A stretch of DNA of 64,000 bases from NCBI GenBank assembly GCA_900708905.1, contig CAADRB010000027.1:1800115-1864114 (forward strand). Reading direction: 5' to 3'. Source of the DNA: Hymenolepis diminuta. Taxonomy: Eukaryota; Platyhelminthes; Cestoda; Cyclophyllidea; Hymenolepididae. Of the stretch, positions 56,501 through 64,000 are shown one piece after another (within the stretch, counting starts at the first letter, position 1; each line of letters starts with the position of its first letter). The notes beneath the pieces were generated by a model. That model saw nothing but the letters and a program-made list of their open reading frames with translations. It was not told the origin of the DNA and did not search any database. The position numbers and the translations under genes were made by a program.

Positions 56501-57863
56501 CACAGAGGCTCGGTTGAATGATATACTATCAGGTAAAATACCCCACAATGGACGAAAAATAGAGTGATAATGGTGATTCGGTAGCTTTGTTATCTTGACA
56601 TAAGTAACTGAGATAAAAACCTCAAAAAAGACAAGCGCTACGTGCAGATTAATTTAATGTGACAGTCGAGGGTAATGATAACGGCTAGATTAAAGATAGT
56701 AGATTAAGAAATTTCATCAAAACAAAGAACATGCAATTGTTTTAACTCATAGGACTACACCTGTTCATTAAACAAGCAAACTCACGGCTTAAGACTGCAA
56801 AGTAAATTATGCTTGTTGGAAAGAGAGAAATAAACTGCGACCTTTTTGCTTTCCTGAGAACTTTGACAGGATTAAAGAATTCTGAACATGAGTCAAAATA
56901 AAGCATCCCTGTTCCCAGTGACAGATTGCCTACTAAAAGTAAGACTTTCTTCAACTAATCAAACAGGTAGTGGGAGAAGGGACATGCACCTTTAATTACA
57001 TAGCACTTTATGAAAACCCCCCACTTCCAATTAGCTTCTACTGATGTGGAATGTCTTTAGGTCGAGTGTCTGTCGATTATTGTTATTATTATTTACATAG
57101 ACCCTCCTGAGATAGATGGGTGTGTGTGCATAAGTGATTAGCTTTTGGACATGTTGCTGTTAGATGAAGAGTTAGTTAATGAGTCAATTTTTCCATGTGG
57201 CTGGGTAAGCATAGAGAAAAGTGGTTAATTATTCAATAAGCCTATGACTCGTGCAATACACAAACGCAAGGAAAAAGCGTCAATCTTACCTAGAGATATG
57301 CTCTGTTGGCGTTCTGCTGTTCGCCAAATTGGGTTGACTGGATTTTGGGGGTGAAAGAGGACGAATTTGGTGGTATATATGCGGAGATTCCATGGCTTTC
57401 TGGAAGAAGAATGAACCGGTTATAAAATATTCTTTGATAAATTCACTATCAATCCTCTAAGCATTGTAGCTGAGATTAGATCTCAAGGTTATTGAAATGA
57501 TTCAGCAATCCATATTGAGGTCCCTACTTCCCATGAGGAAAATGGCTATCTTGCCTGTAAAGATACCCATGTACGACGTAAGTTTGTAGTCATGAGTCAA
57601 TGCTGTCCCAATTTCAGCACATAAGAGTCAGTGGCCTTCTTAACAGTCAGGTCACTCACCGACAAAACACTTGAGATTCGGTCGGTTTCCCATGCAGCTG
57701 TGCGTAAACATTCGGAGGGTGACGTTGTGGCAATCTCTCTTTTATCATTTATCTTTAAAAAGGCGACCGAGACAGGAAAGAAAGATATGACCGTAATAGG
57801 CGGCCGGCTGGGCGCCAAGCCCATCTGAATGACTCGATGGGGGACCACGCGGGGCCTACCCAT
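41232..57863 (-). CDS. KIF26: KIF26/VAB-8 (kinesin-11) type kinesin
   Basis: Divergent kinesin of the KIF26/VAB-8 family, known for microtubule binding without normal ATPase activity and for roles in cell and axon migration. Fourteen exons join with consistent phases to 1611 codons plus stop: 57863-57660 and 57399-57290 (probable), then 53999-53645, 49711-49496, 48297-48204, 46826-46626, 45458-45162, 45088-44805, 44732-43580, 43499-43408, 43334-43255, 43139-42555, 42476-41667, 41586-41232. The motor spans about residues 224-601 and aligns with human KIF26A through [69 protein letters not shown] and [13 protein letters not shown]. Family tail motifs [15 protein letters not shown] and SSGYES are present. 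P-loop, switch I and switch II are all altered. The tail has a His/Cys-rich block. It ends tail-to-tail with the PKC gene. Confidence 0.9.
41667..42476 (-). CDS. KIF26: Kinesin exon 13, Gln/Ser/Pro/Tyr-rich tail
   Basis: 810 nt, phase 2 to 2; acceptor attattcgtag, donor GTAAGT. It encodes a disordered Gln/Pro/Ser/Tyr-rich stretch with a basic helix ([18 protein letters not shown]) in the middle. Confidence 0.88.
42555..43139 (-). CDS. KIF26: Kinesin exon 12, His/Cys-rich block
   Basis: 585 nt, phase 2 to 2; acceptor tgattttttag, donor GTAAGT. It encodes [13 protein letters not shown] and then a strongly basic, His-rich run followed by a Cys-rich run (12 cysteines over about 63 residues, with CSKC, CALC and CQKC pairs). 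Confidence 0.88.
43255..43334 (-). CDS. KIF26: Kinesin exon 11
   Basis: 80 nt, phase 0 to 2; acceptor taattatttag, donor GTAAGA. It encodes [16 protein letters not shown] and is supported by frame, phase and splice sites only. Confidence 0.7.
43408..43499 (-). CDS. KIF26: Kinesin exon 10
   Basis: 92 nt, phase 1 to 0; acceptor taaatttcag, donor GTAAAC. It encodes [16 protein letters not shown] and is supported by frame, phase and splice sites only. Confidence 0.7.
43580..44732 (-). CDS. KIF26: Kinesin exon 9, motor end and long tail
   Basis: 1153 nt, phase 0 to 1; acceptor cattcctgtag, donor GTAAAT. It opens with [15 protein letters not shown], the end of the motor. Then follows a low-complexity Ser/Gly/Glu-rich tail carrying the family motif [15 protein letters not shown] at 44478-44531 (vertebrate DYSSSSEQSCDTVIY). 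Confidence 0.93.
44805..45088 (-). CDS. KIF26: Kinesin exon 8, switch II region
   Basis: 284 nt, phase 1 to 0; acceptor tcaattttag, donor [22 protein letters not shown] covers switch II. Then come [19 protein letters not shown] and TQLLREGM, with [17 protein letters not shown] matching the KIF26A block MIAHVSDAPAQHAETLS. Confidence 0.93.
45162..45458 (-). CDS. KIF26: Kinesin exon 7, loop and switch I region
   Basis: 297 nt, phase 1 to 1; acceptor aaattttag, donor GTAACT. SYLRDNS corresponds to KIF26[27 protein letters not shown] to SELRAPTAEKAAFYLDAAL, and [12 protein letters not shown] to [12 protein letters not shown]. Confidence 0.92.
46626..46826 (-). CDS. KIF26: Kinesin exon 6, P-loop to helix alpha2
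   Basis: 201 nt, phase 1 to 1; acceptor tttgctttag, donor [16 protein letters not shown] completes the degenerate P-loop. Then come [18 protein letters not shown] and [14 protein letters not shown], nearly identical to human KIF26A. Confidence 0.93.
46827..48203 (-). other. KIF26: Kinesin intron 5
   Basis: 1.38-kb intron that splits the P-loop codon (phase 1). No feature was recognised in it. Confidence 0.75.
48204..48297 (-). CDS. KIF26: Kinesin exon 5, up to the P-loop
   Basis: 94 nt, phase 0 to 1; acceptor caaattgtag, donor GTAAGT. It encodes [16 protein letters not shown] and [11 protein letters not shown], matching KIF26A AEVCSG and CIFSFGH. The next codon is split by the intron inside the P-loop. 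Confidence 0.9.
48298..49495 (-). other. KIF26: Kinesin intron 4
   Basis: 1.2-kb intron. It contains a perfect TGACGTCA at 48593-48600. Nothing else was recognised. Confidence 0.75.
49496..49711 (-). CDS. KIF26: Kinesin exon 4, start of motor domain
   Basis: 72 codons, phase 0 to 0; acceptor tttctcttag, donor [17 protein letters not shown] is the first motor strand (vertebrate VKVMLRIWPA). [12 protein letters not shown] and [13 protein letters not shown] match the KIF26A blocks DPRKKQVILYDP and PKMFAFDAVFPQD closely. Confidence 0.92.
49712..53644 (-). other. KIF26: Kinesin intron 3
   Basis: 3.9-kb intron separating the N-terminal region from the motor. It holds a perfect 10-bp stem hairpin at 52023-52047. 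Open frames are short and unremarkable. Confidence 0.75.
52023..52047. repeat. Perfect 10-bp stem, 5-nt loop hairpin
   Basis: TATCATAAAG, loop TACCG, CTTTATGATA. A perfect inverted repeat inside kinesin intron 3. Confidence 0.75.
53645..53999 (-). CDS. KIF26: Kinesin exon 3, Ser/Pro-rich N-terminal region
   Basis: 355 nt, phase 2 to 0; acceptor cttatttag, donor GTGAGT. It is rich in Ser, Arg, Gly and Pro ([16 protein letters not shown]), similar in style to the segment before the motor in KIF26A/B. An ATG occurs one base after the acceptor and could be the start in a shorter isoform. Confidence 0.78.
54000..57289 (-). other. KIF26: Kinesin intron 2 with candidate alternative exons
   Basis: 3.3-kb intron. 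Two coding-like minus-strand patches lie in it: 56133-56367, which ends at a strong GTAAGT donor with the right phase, and 55542-55784, a Ser/Thr/Pro-rich frame without clear splice sites. Confidence 0.6.
57290..57399 (-). CDS. KIF26: Kinesin probable exon 2
   Basis: Strong acceptor (cattcttcttccag) and donor (GTAAGA), 110 nt, phase 0 to 2. It encodes [18 protein letters not shown] and a Pro/Ser-rich stretch. The phase-2 end fits the next exon, which supplies the A of an Arg codon. If the previous exon is wrong, the ATG at 57393 inside this exon could be the start. Confidence 0.6.
57660..57863 (-). CDS. KIF26: Kinesin candidate first coding exon
   Basis: Open frame ending at a GTGAGT donor in phase 0, which fits the next exon (phase 0 start). 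Two in-frame ATGs are possible, at 57863 (MGRPRVV) and 57824 (MGLAPSR). The region is GC-richer than its surroundings, as expected near a promoter. No similarity to vertebrate KIF26 N-termini was recognised, so support rests on frame, phase and splice site only. Confidence 0.45.
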
Positions 57864-58839
57864 CAACTTATTGTCCAAAAATTGGACGCCGCTGTTTCAA
57901 GCAACTTGCTTGGTATGTATAAATGAAGTTGCTCTCTCTGTTCCGAATGAGTAAACAAGACAAAAGGGAGAAAGAATAGAAAGAGATGGTGTCCCCTTGC
58001 TTTCCGCGTGTTTCCCTCAAGGGAACTTTGAGAATAACCCTCCCCCCCCAGGGACGTTTCGTGTTCTGGTGTTTTGTACATTTCTCATTTGTGCGGTCGC
58101 CTATGCATACACGAGAATCGCCTAATGGTGGAAGCGGTAAGGGGTAAGTAGATGACAAAATGTCAAACGTCAATTTGCACATGCATACCATGATGGGCAG
58201 GCCTCAATGCCACTCTAAACATTCCCCCCCTTGCCCTTTTAATACTCTGAATGTGAACAAAAATAAAAATTCACCCTTTTCTCCAGAATATTCGAATAAG
58301 CAGACTCGAAAAATTGCATGCTTCTTTCTTGGATTAAAAATAAGTGAACAGCTAGCAATTCCTTGGACAGGTAAATCACTCCTTTTGTTCTAGCTAATGA
58401 TATTTCTAAAAATAACAAACATCGATATTTCGTAGTTTGCTAAAATAGCTCTTTTGGAACTCTGATCACTTATACAACTATTTTTAAATAATAAAGACTG
58501 ATCTACAATATATTAACTTTTAAGAAACAGTTTGGAACACGAGTATTTATTTTTCCTATTATTGGTCATGACCTACCAGTAATACATTTATGTCATTGAT
58601 TCGCTTAATAGTTCAGATTGTAAAAAAACCCGATTCGATAACTCTTAGATTTCCCTTCGTGAATTCAAACGAACTGCTTTCTCAGTCGAAAATTTTATTT
58701 TTTCCATCGATATTTCAAAAATGATTATCCTTGTCTGGTGTGGATTGAATATTGATTTATACTACTTATTAAACAATCGAATTTGCTAACCCTCAGATTT
58801 GATTAATAGTGACATCTTTCCGAAAAGCGTGGCTTCAAA

Positions 58840-59099
58840 TTATTCGTTTATTAAGGTCCAACTAAGCACACTTCCAAAATTGAGGCTAAGGATGTCAAAT
58901 ATACATATACATACCTACCATCTGTTAACCGGCATATCTAAATCGTACCAGAATACAAAATGCGGTCGATCCATCTCTTTTGGGGTAAAAATGGCTTCTT
59001 TAATAGACATACGGTCTTCCTCTTGTGGTCCTTTTAATTTAACCCGTCGTGAATGCCGACATTTGACACCAAGGCGCTTGTTTCGGCAATACTCTTTCA
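58840..59099 (-). CDS. Unidentified two-exon C-terminal fragment (weak)
   Basis: Frame from 59099 to 58919 reads like real protein (EYCRNKRLGVKCRHSRR, then DRPHFVFWYDLDMPVNR) and meets a GTAGGT donor in phase 2. A 33-nt interval ends at tgacatccttag. The second exon, 58885-58840, then gives NFGSVLSWTLINE and a TAA stop overlapping an AATAAA. I do not recognise the family. The acceptor of the first exon is poor. The phase does not fit the kinesin exons, so this would be a separate gene. Confidence 0.25.
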
Positions 59100-61365
59100 C
59101 TGTTCACTAACTCATGGACAAACTTTAAAAAACCATCTCAAATAGGATAACTCTGGAAGAACTCTGAAATAAAATGAAAGAGTACGGAGGAGCCTAGAAA
59201 GAAATTTCGAGAAAGCTGTAAAATGAACATACACTCATTTTCATCTTTGGAGTCAGTGATTGTGGAGAATATGAATCTCTAATCTCAAATACAAATTTCA
59301 GCACACAAACACTTACGGGGATGTGACAAGACGCTGCTATGGTAATTAGGGCCAAGCTGTTAAGGTGGGTAAAATTTGTAGGCTATGATACGCGCACTCA
59401 TTTTGAGTTCTTGGTCATGCCCATGGAACAGTTTCTGGATTGATCCGACAACACTTGGACAGCAGGAATCATCAACCCCCCTGTGAATAACCGGCATAAT
59501 TTGATAGGCTGGCCACCCTCTGCACATACTAGCTTTCTTGTGATAAAATGAGATAAATTAATCAACTTATGCATAAATAATAGGGTTAATATCCTAATAA
59601 TTTCATATTTCTCACGAAGAGAAGAATCAGTTCAAACAAATTTGAAGCAAATTTATTTTAATTGCAAATCAATATTTTCAGTAGGTGGCGTTTTAAAGGG
59701 CATTAAATAACCATAACGAGACAGACAGGAGGGGTAATAAAGATAGGAATCAGCCACTTTTTTGGAGTGGAAATGGTTGGAAGTAAGATAAATAGAAGCA
59801 TCAACAGGTGGGAATGAGATGGTTTTAATAGATAGGATCGCAGTCAGAAGCCATGGATACAGTACCCGTCATATCGGTGTAATATATCGACCTCGATTAT
59901 GCAACATCATCGAAAGAGAAAAATGGGAACGGCAAATTTATTTTAGAAAAAAGCAACAGTTAAACTTATATCTTTAGTTTTCAATTATTAAAAATAAATT
60001 ATAAGTTATGCAATCAAATAGAAATTTAAATTAAATAATAATACAAAAATATTGTTTCTTTATTTTTTCGAAAATGCTTAGTTTAAAAACAGTAAGAAAA
60101 TTTTAATTGAATTGCTCCTAATTCCATCAGTAATGTGTCCAATTTAAGCATTATGCTAAATTATTACTTAAATGGATAAGCTTTTCAAAAAATTTCTGTT
60201 GTCCATTTTGCTGAGGTAAGTTTAACACAAACTGAAAACAGTCGCCATGGAAATTGACAATCGTTTTCCTAATCGATCAAAAATGAACCTATAGTATACA
60301 CATAGCCAAGAGCGCTATTTACAAATAACTGCAAACTGACCATTTATTACTCAAGAAAACGACGTTTTAACAAATAATAGCTTACCTACAGACATCCATT
60401 CTAATAAAAATATATTGCAAACTCATCCAATCAAATGATTAATGTGTGGTTACATCGACTTAGAGTTGTTTTGTCTAAGCAAAAACCCTTTCATTACATG
60501 TAGTACAAATATTTAATTAAGTGGCTTGTGGAAATTAAGAATTTAAACCTCAGAGACGTGGTAGGGGAAAGAAGCTAGGTATTATGATTAGTCAGCGGTT
60601 GAAAGGACGCAAGATTACTATATAAATTCGCCATCAGCAAGCGACAGTTTGTTGACAAACCTCTCAATTGTTTGTCGAATAATCAAATATTCTTACAAAT
60701 AGCCTCATTTTAGGAAGCCAAATATAGGAAAACGAACAGTCTCCGAGCCCTTGAAAATTTTAGAGGTGCATTATTAACATAGTAAAAAGCTTAGCGGATT
60801 AAAAACATAGCGTAGGTCAGTATATTTGAGAACTTAAAGAGGGCGAAGGAAGATAAAAGAATACTAATGTTTAATGATCGTCCATACAACTAAGATACTT
60901 ATAACGAAAAAAGTAATATTAAAGTTCATCAAAAAATATTTTATTTCCGAGGATTAGAAGAAGACAGTGACATCATGGATTTATATTACTTAAATTTCTT
61001 TTTGTAATAATTAGTTAGTTTGCCAATGCTAATTCGGTTACCGAAATTTGACTGGTAGTCTTCAAAAAGGGAGAATAAAGTTGAGTGGATTAAGTAATAA
61101 CAAAACCTGTTATTTTTAATCAGACATTAGACGCATAAATCTTTCCTATTTTAGACTCAGATACCGACGACCGATGTCTCGAGTTACTCCAGGGTTAGCA
61201 ACCATGGTAAATTATGGCCACATAATGGACAATGAATCATAAATATTTAAAAAAATAAAAAAATCAGTTTTAATTCTATTACAGTGGGCATCAATTGCAT
61301 TTCCAGATGAATAAACATGTATGCAATAGAACATAATAAATTAAGCTCACAATAGTGTAATATGG

Positions 61366-61725
61366 CCAATCGTCAGCTGGACGTATCCAAATAGTATGCA
61401 AAACGGATGATAATATTTCCCTGGGTTAGAGACGATGCACCCAGCCAATGGTTTGAGTGCAGACTGAGTGTATTTTTATGTAAAAGGCATGACTGGTTGA
61501 CGCAACGGCTTGAAAATGTCAGACGACGGGTAGCGGACCAATCAGCGCACAGTAAATACTACAACCAACCCTGGGCCATGGCCACAAGTACCAATCACAC
61601 GAGCGTTCAAGCAAGGTTGTCTTGCTCATCCACCAATCAGATTGTCTTATCCCGTCCAATCTTACTGTGAAGACCCTGGAACCCTGGAACCCAATCACTG
61701 TTGCAAACAATATCTTGTTATATAA
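61366..61725 (+). promoter_or_regulatory. CCAAT-box array with TATA element
   Basis: Seven CCAAT pentamers on the same strand start at 61366, 61445, 61538, 61591, 61633, 61656 and 61691. Six read CCAATC, and two match the NF-Y core CCAATCAG. TATATAA follows at 61719-61725, 23 bp after the last one. This is the layout of a compact plus-strand pol II promoter or of an LTR-type control region. No recognisable gene follows. Confidence 0.45.
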
Positions 61726-64000
61726 TAAAGAATGCGTTAGTACTTATGAATGCTTGTGTCTAGAATGAGATCATGTTGGTTATAATATATGGGGCTGGGG
61801 GCGTCGATACATTACCGGATGATGCTTTTGGTGTTCGACGTTGGGGCTAATTAGATACTGTTGAAAAGTTTGTACTGACTGGACGCAATAAAATGAGGTC
61901 ACAGTGGTTGGTTAGTTAAAGTAATCCAGACTTTTGTAAGGACGCGACATAACATCATAAACTGAGACGGCGTAGGTTGGAATTTGGGTGGATGTTTTTA
62001 GAAGAAGGAATTCAGGGATTTAGAAATAACCACTCCGTGATTTCATACTGGATTGCAGTAAGTGTAGATAACTCCATATTTATTCTTTTTTCGCTATCAT
62101 CAAAATTCTTTTTATGTTTGATCACAGCATAAATGGGTGCTTCAGGAGTCTGAGGATAAAGATGATATCGGATTAAATAAACATATTCATTCAGTTTAAA
62201 GTCAATTTATAGTCGAAATATTTAGGTTAATGTACATATATTTTTACTGTCTAGAGTAACTCTCCAGGTTTTCTATTGCACAGTCCACCATCAAGCCTAT
62301 CACAGTTTGAAGCCAAGAAAAATGAAGGTGTGGATTGAGAACTTAATTTATGATTAATATTCTTCTCTTCGTTAGACCCTTCCAATAGATATAATCATAA
62401 GAAGGCGACGATAAATATTACATTTATTCTGGTGATTAGTATTAGCTATTATTATTAATCTACAGCCTATAGGTATAATGAAGTTGGACAAATAGGTTTG
62501 GAACCCCATTAGTTTGTCAAACACTGCATTCGTGGACTCATTATTGACTTTGGGATTTCAGACACAAGAGTAGTCTATTCAGCAAAATAACTTCATATTG
62601 TTTGGCTTTTTTCAAAGAATGGACTGTAAGGTGGTTTGGATGAATCATTTTAGTTAATATTGTAGTTTCTTCAACAAAACGAACATTAATAACGAGAATA
62701 ACTCATACCACGTCTTTGAAGGAGAGCGCTCTTTGAACCAACTGCAGAAAGACCAGCCCATTGGCTGATCATTACCGATCTGTACTAGTAATGCTTCCCA
62801 GCATTGTATTGAGGGATGAAGCCGATGGGAATTATAAGCCAAATCGGTTCTTGATCACTGGCATTCACCGTGGAGTTGATTTAAACAAAGACTTATTTTT
62901 TAATAATTGTCTGTATAATCATATTCAGTCATTTTTAAAATGCAATATACAGTCGGAATTGATATAACTCGAGTACCGGGATCTGAAATTAAACGGATTT
63001 TGATGTTGTTCAAAATACCTCGGTTTCATAAAATACGTTGTTAATTATAATAACATTAGTGGAAAGTAAAATATCAAATGTATACTACTTGAGAAAATTT
63101 TTTCGCTGAAACTCACTTCCTTTACTTCCTTTGAATTTGATTAAAATATGGTGCTATTACTGGCGCTCAAGAAATATGAAAAATTAGGCTGTCTAGACAG
63201 AAATTATGAGAGTGCATTAACATAATCTTGCAAGATAATTTCCTATCTTCCTGACTTCTTAAATTAGAAATATGTTTTATGTGAAATATATTAAATTCAC
63301 TGAAAATACCGAGTACGATTCCGGCAGGGAGATGTACAGCTTTTGATTATTGAGGAAATTTAAAGTTCTGATAAGTAATATGCGAAGAATCAGCCTTGAA
63401 AGTTGCGAGCACTATTTAATATTGATGCCTCAAGGTTCTAAGAACAATACTGGCTTAAGTTAACAGAAATCGCTTATTTCCATTGGAGCTTGATTTTAAA
63501 ATCATTCAACATAAATTGCATTGTATTCCAATATTTACGTGAATGAGTTTTTTACTTTCAATTGTACCTTCTTTTATAAATCAGTTCCCTTATTCACACA
63601 CATTATTTCATTCAAAGGACTATCCTGATCACACATTCAAACCGCATCAATTAGACACCTAGAAGCAAATAAATCAAGAAGATTGTAGTAAGAAAAGTCC
63701 AACATTTTAAAAGGTGAAATTCCGTTGATTTGCTGTCCTATCCCGAAGTGATAGAAGCTTTAAAGTGCGTTTTCATGTTCTCTACAACAGTTAAAATATT
63801 TTGAACCGCTCAGTAAAGAGACGTTTTCATCAAAACGCTAAGTTTTCAGTAACGAATGATTTTGTAAATTAAATTATATATGGTAAACCTAGTCATAAAT
63901 CATGACTTTGCATATAGTTAATAATGCATATATTTTCAGAACTAATAGCTTTCCAGGGAGTGTAATGAATTGAGCGTCGTTGTGGTTACATAGAGCAGTC

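Larger units (their letters stand above)
57864..64000. other. Unassigned right flank
   Basis: Region beyond the proposed kinesin start. It includes a GC-richer stretch to about 58.25 kb (possible kinesin promoter), a weak two-exon minus-strand candidate at 58840-59099, A-rich DNA at 59.1-61.3 kb, the CCAAT cluster at 61.37-61.73 kb, and an open patch at 62.74-62.97 kb. No gene can be named. Confidence 0.5.

Noticed and set aside
58915..59100. Joining the exon at 58919-59099 to the kinesin
   Set aside because: It ends with TG in phase 2. Joining to any of the kinesin 5' exons (57863 region, 57399 or 53999) creates an immediate TGA stop.

Overview
This is a metazoan genomic window with AT-rich, intron-rich DNA. 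There are no bacterial operons, CRISPR arrays or recognisable transposon ORFs. Three multi-exon protein-coding genes can be assembled by joining open frames across canonical GT/AG sites with matching intron phases: (1) a glypican on the minus strand (about 3.6-13.3 kb), (2) a novel-type protein kinase C of the epsilon/eta class on the plus strand (17.3-37.4 kb), and (3) a KIF26/VAB-8 type (kinesin-11) divergent kinesin on the minus strand (41.2 to about 57.9 kb). The base composition, the very short 5' introns (39 and 40 nt in the glypican) beside kilobase-long later introns, and the fast-evolving sequences suggest a parasitic flatworm, perhaps a tapeworm. That placement is an inference and not proven by anything in the window.

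Layout. 1-3.6 kb: DNA beyond the last glypican exon I can place; the last two conserved cysteines, the glycosaminoglycan sites and the GPI signal were not found and probably lie beyond the left edge. 3.6-13.3 kb: six glypican exons (427 codons). 13.3-17.3 kb: the divergent spacer between the glypican and PKC start codons. 17.3-37.4 kb: nine PKC exons giving a complete 837-residue kinase (C2, pseudosubstrate, C1A, C1B, kinase, C-tail). 37.4-41.2 kb: convergent spacer with both 3' ends. 41.2-57.9 kb: 12 well supported and 2 probable 5' exons of the kinesin (about 1611 residues in this model). 57.9-64 kb: mostly unassigned, with a weak two-exon minus-strand candidate at 58.84-59.10 kb and a CCAAT-box cluster plus TATA element at 61.37-61.73 kb.

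Functionally, all three gene families act in cell-surface or intracellular signalling and cell polarity. Glypicans present Wnt/Hedgehog/FGF ligands, novel PKCs respond to diacylglycerol, and KIF26/VAB-8 proteins control cell and axon migration (KIF26B acts in Wnt5a-Ror signalling in vertebrates). Nothing in the sequence shows they are co-regulated.

The points most worth a second look are: a PKC hydrophobic motif whose phospho-acceptor is replaced by Asp; altered diacylglycerol-site residues in both C1 domains; a kinesin motor in which P-loop, switch I and switch II are all broken; a lineage-looking His/Cys-rich block in the kinesin tail; a furin-type site in the expected glypican loop; an unusual CCAAT array; and a diverged direct repeat inside a PKC intron.
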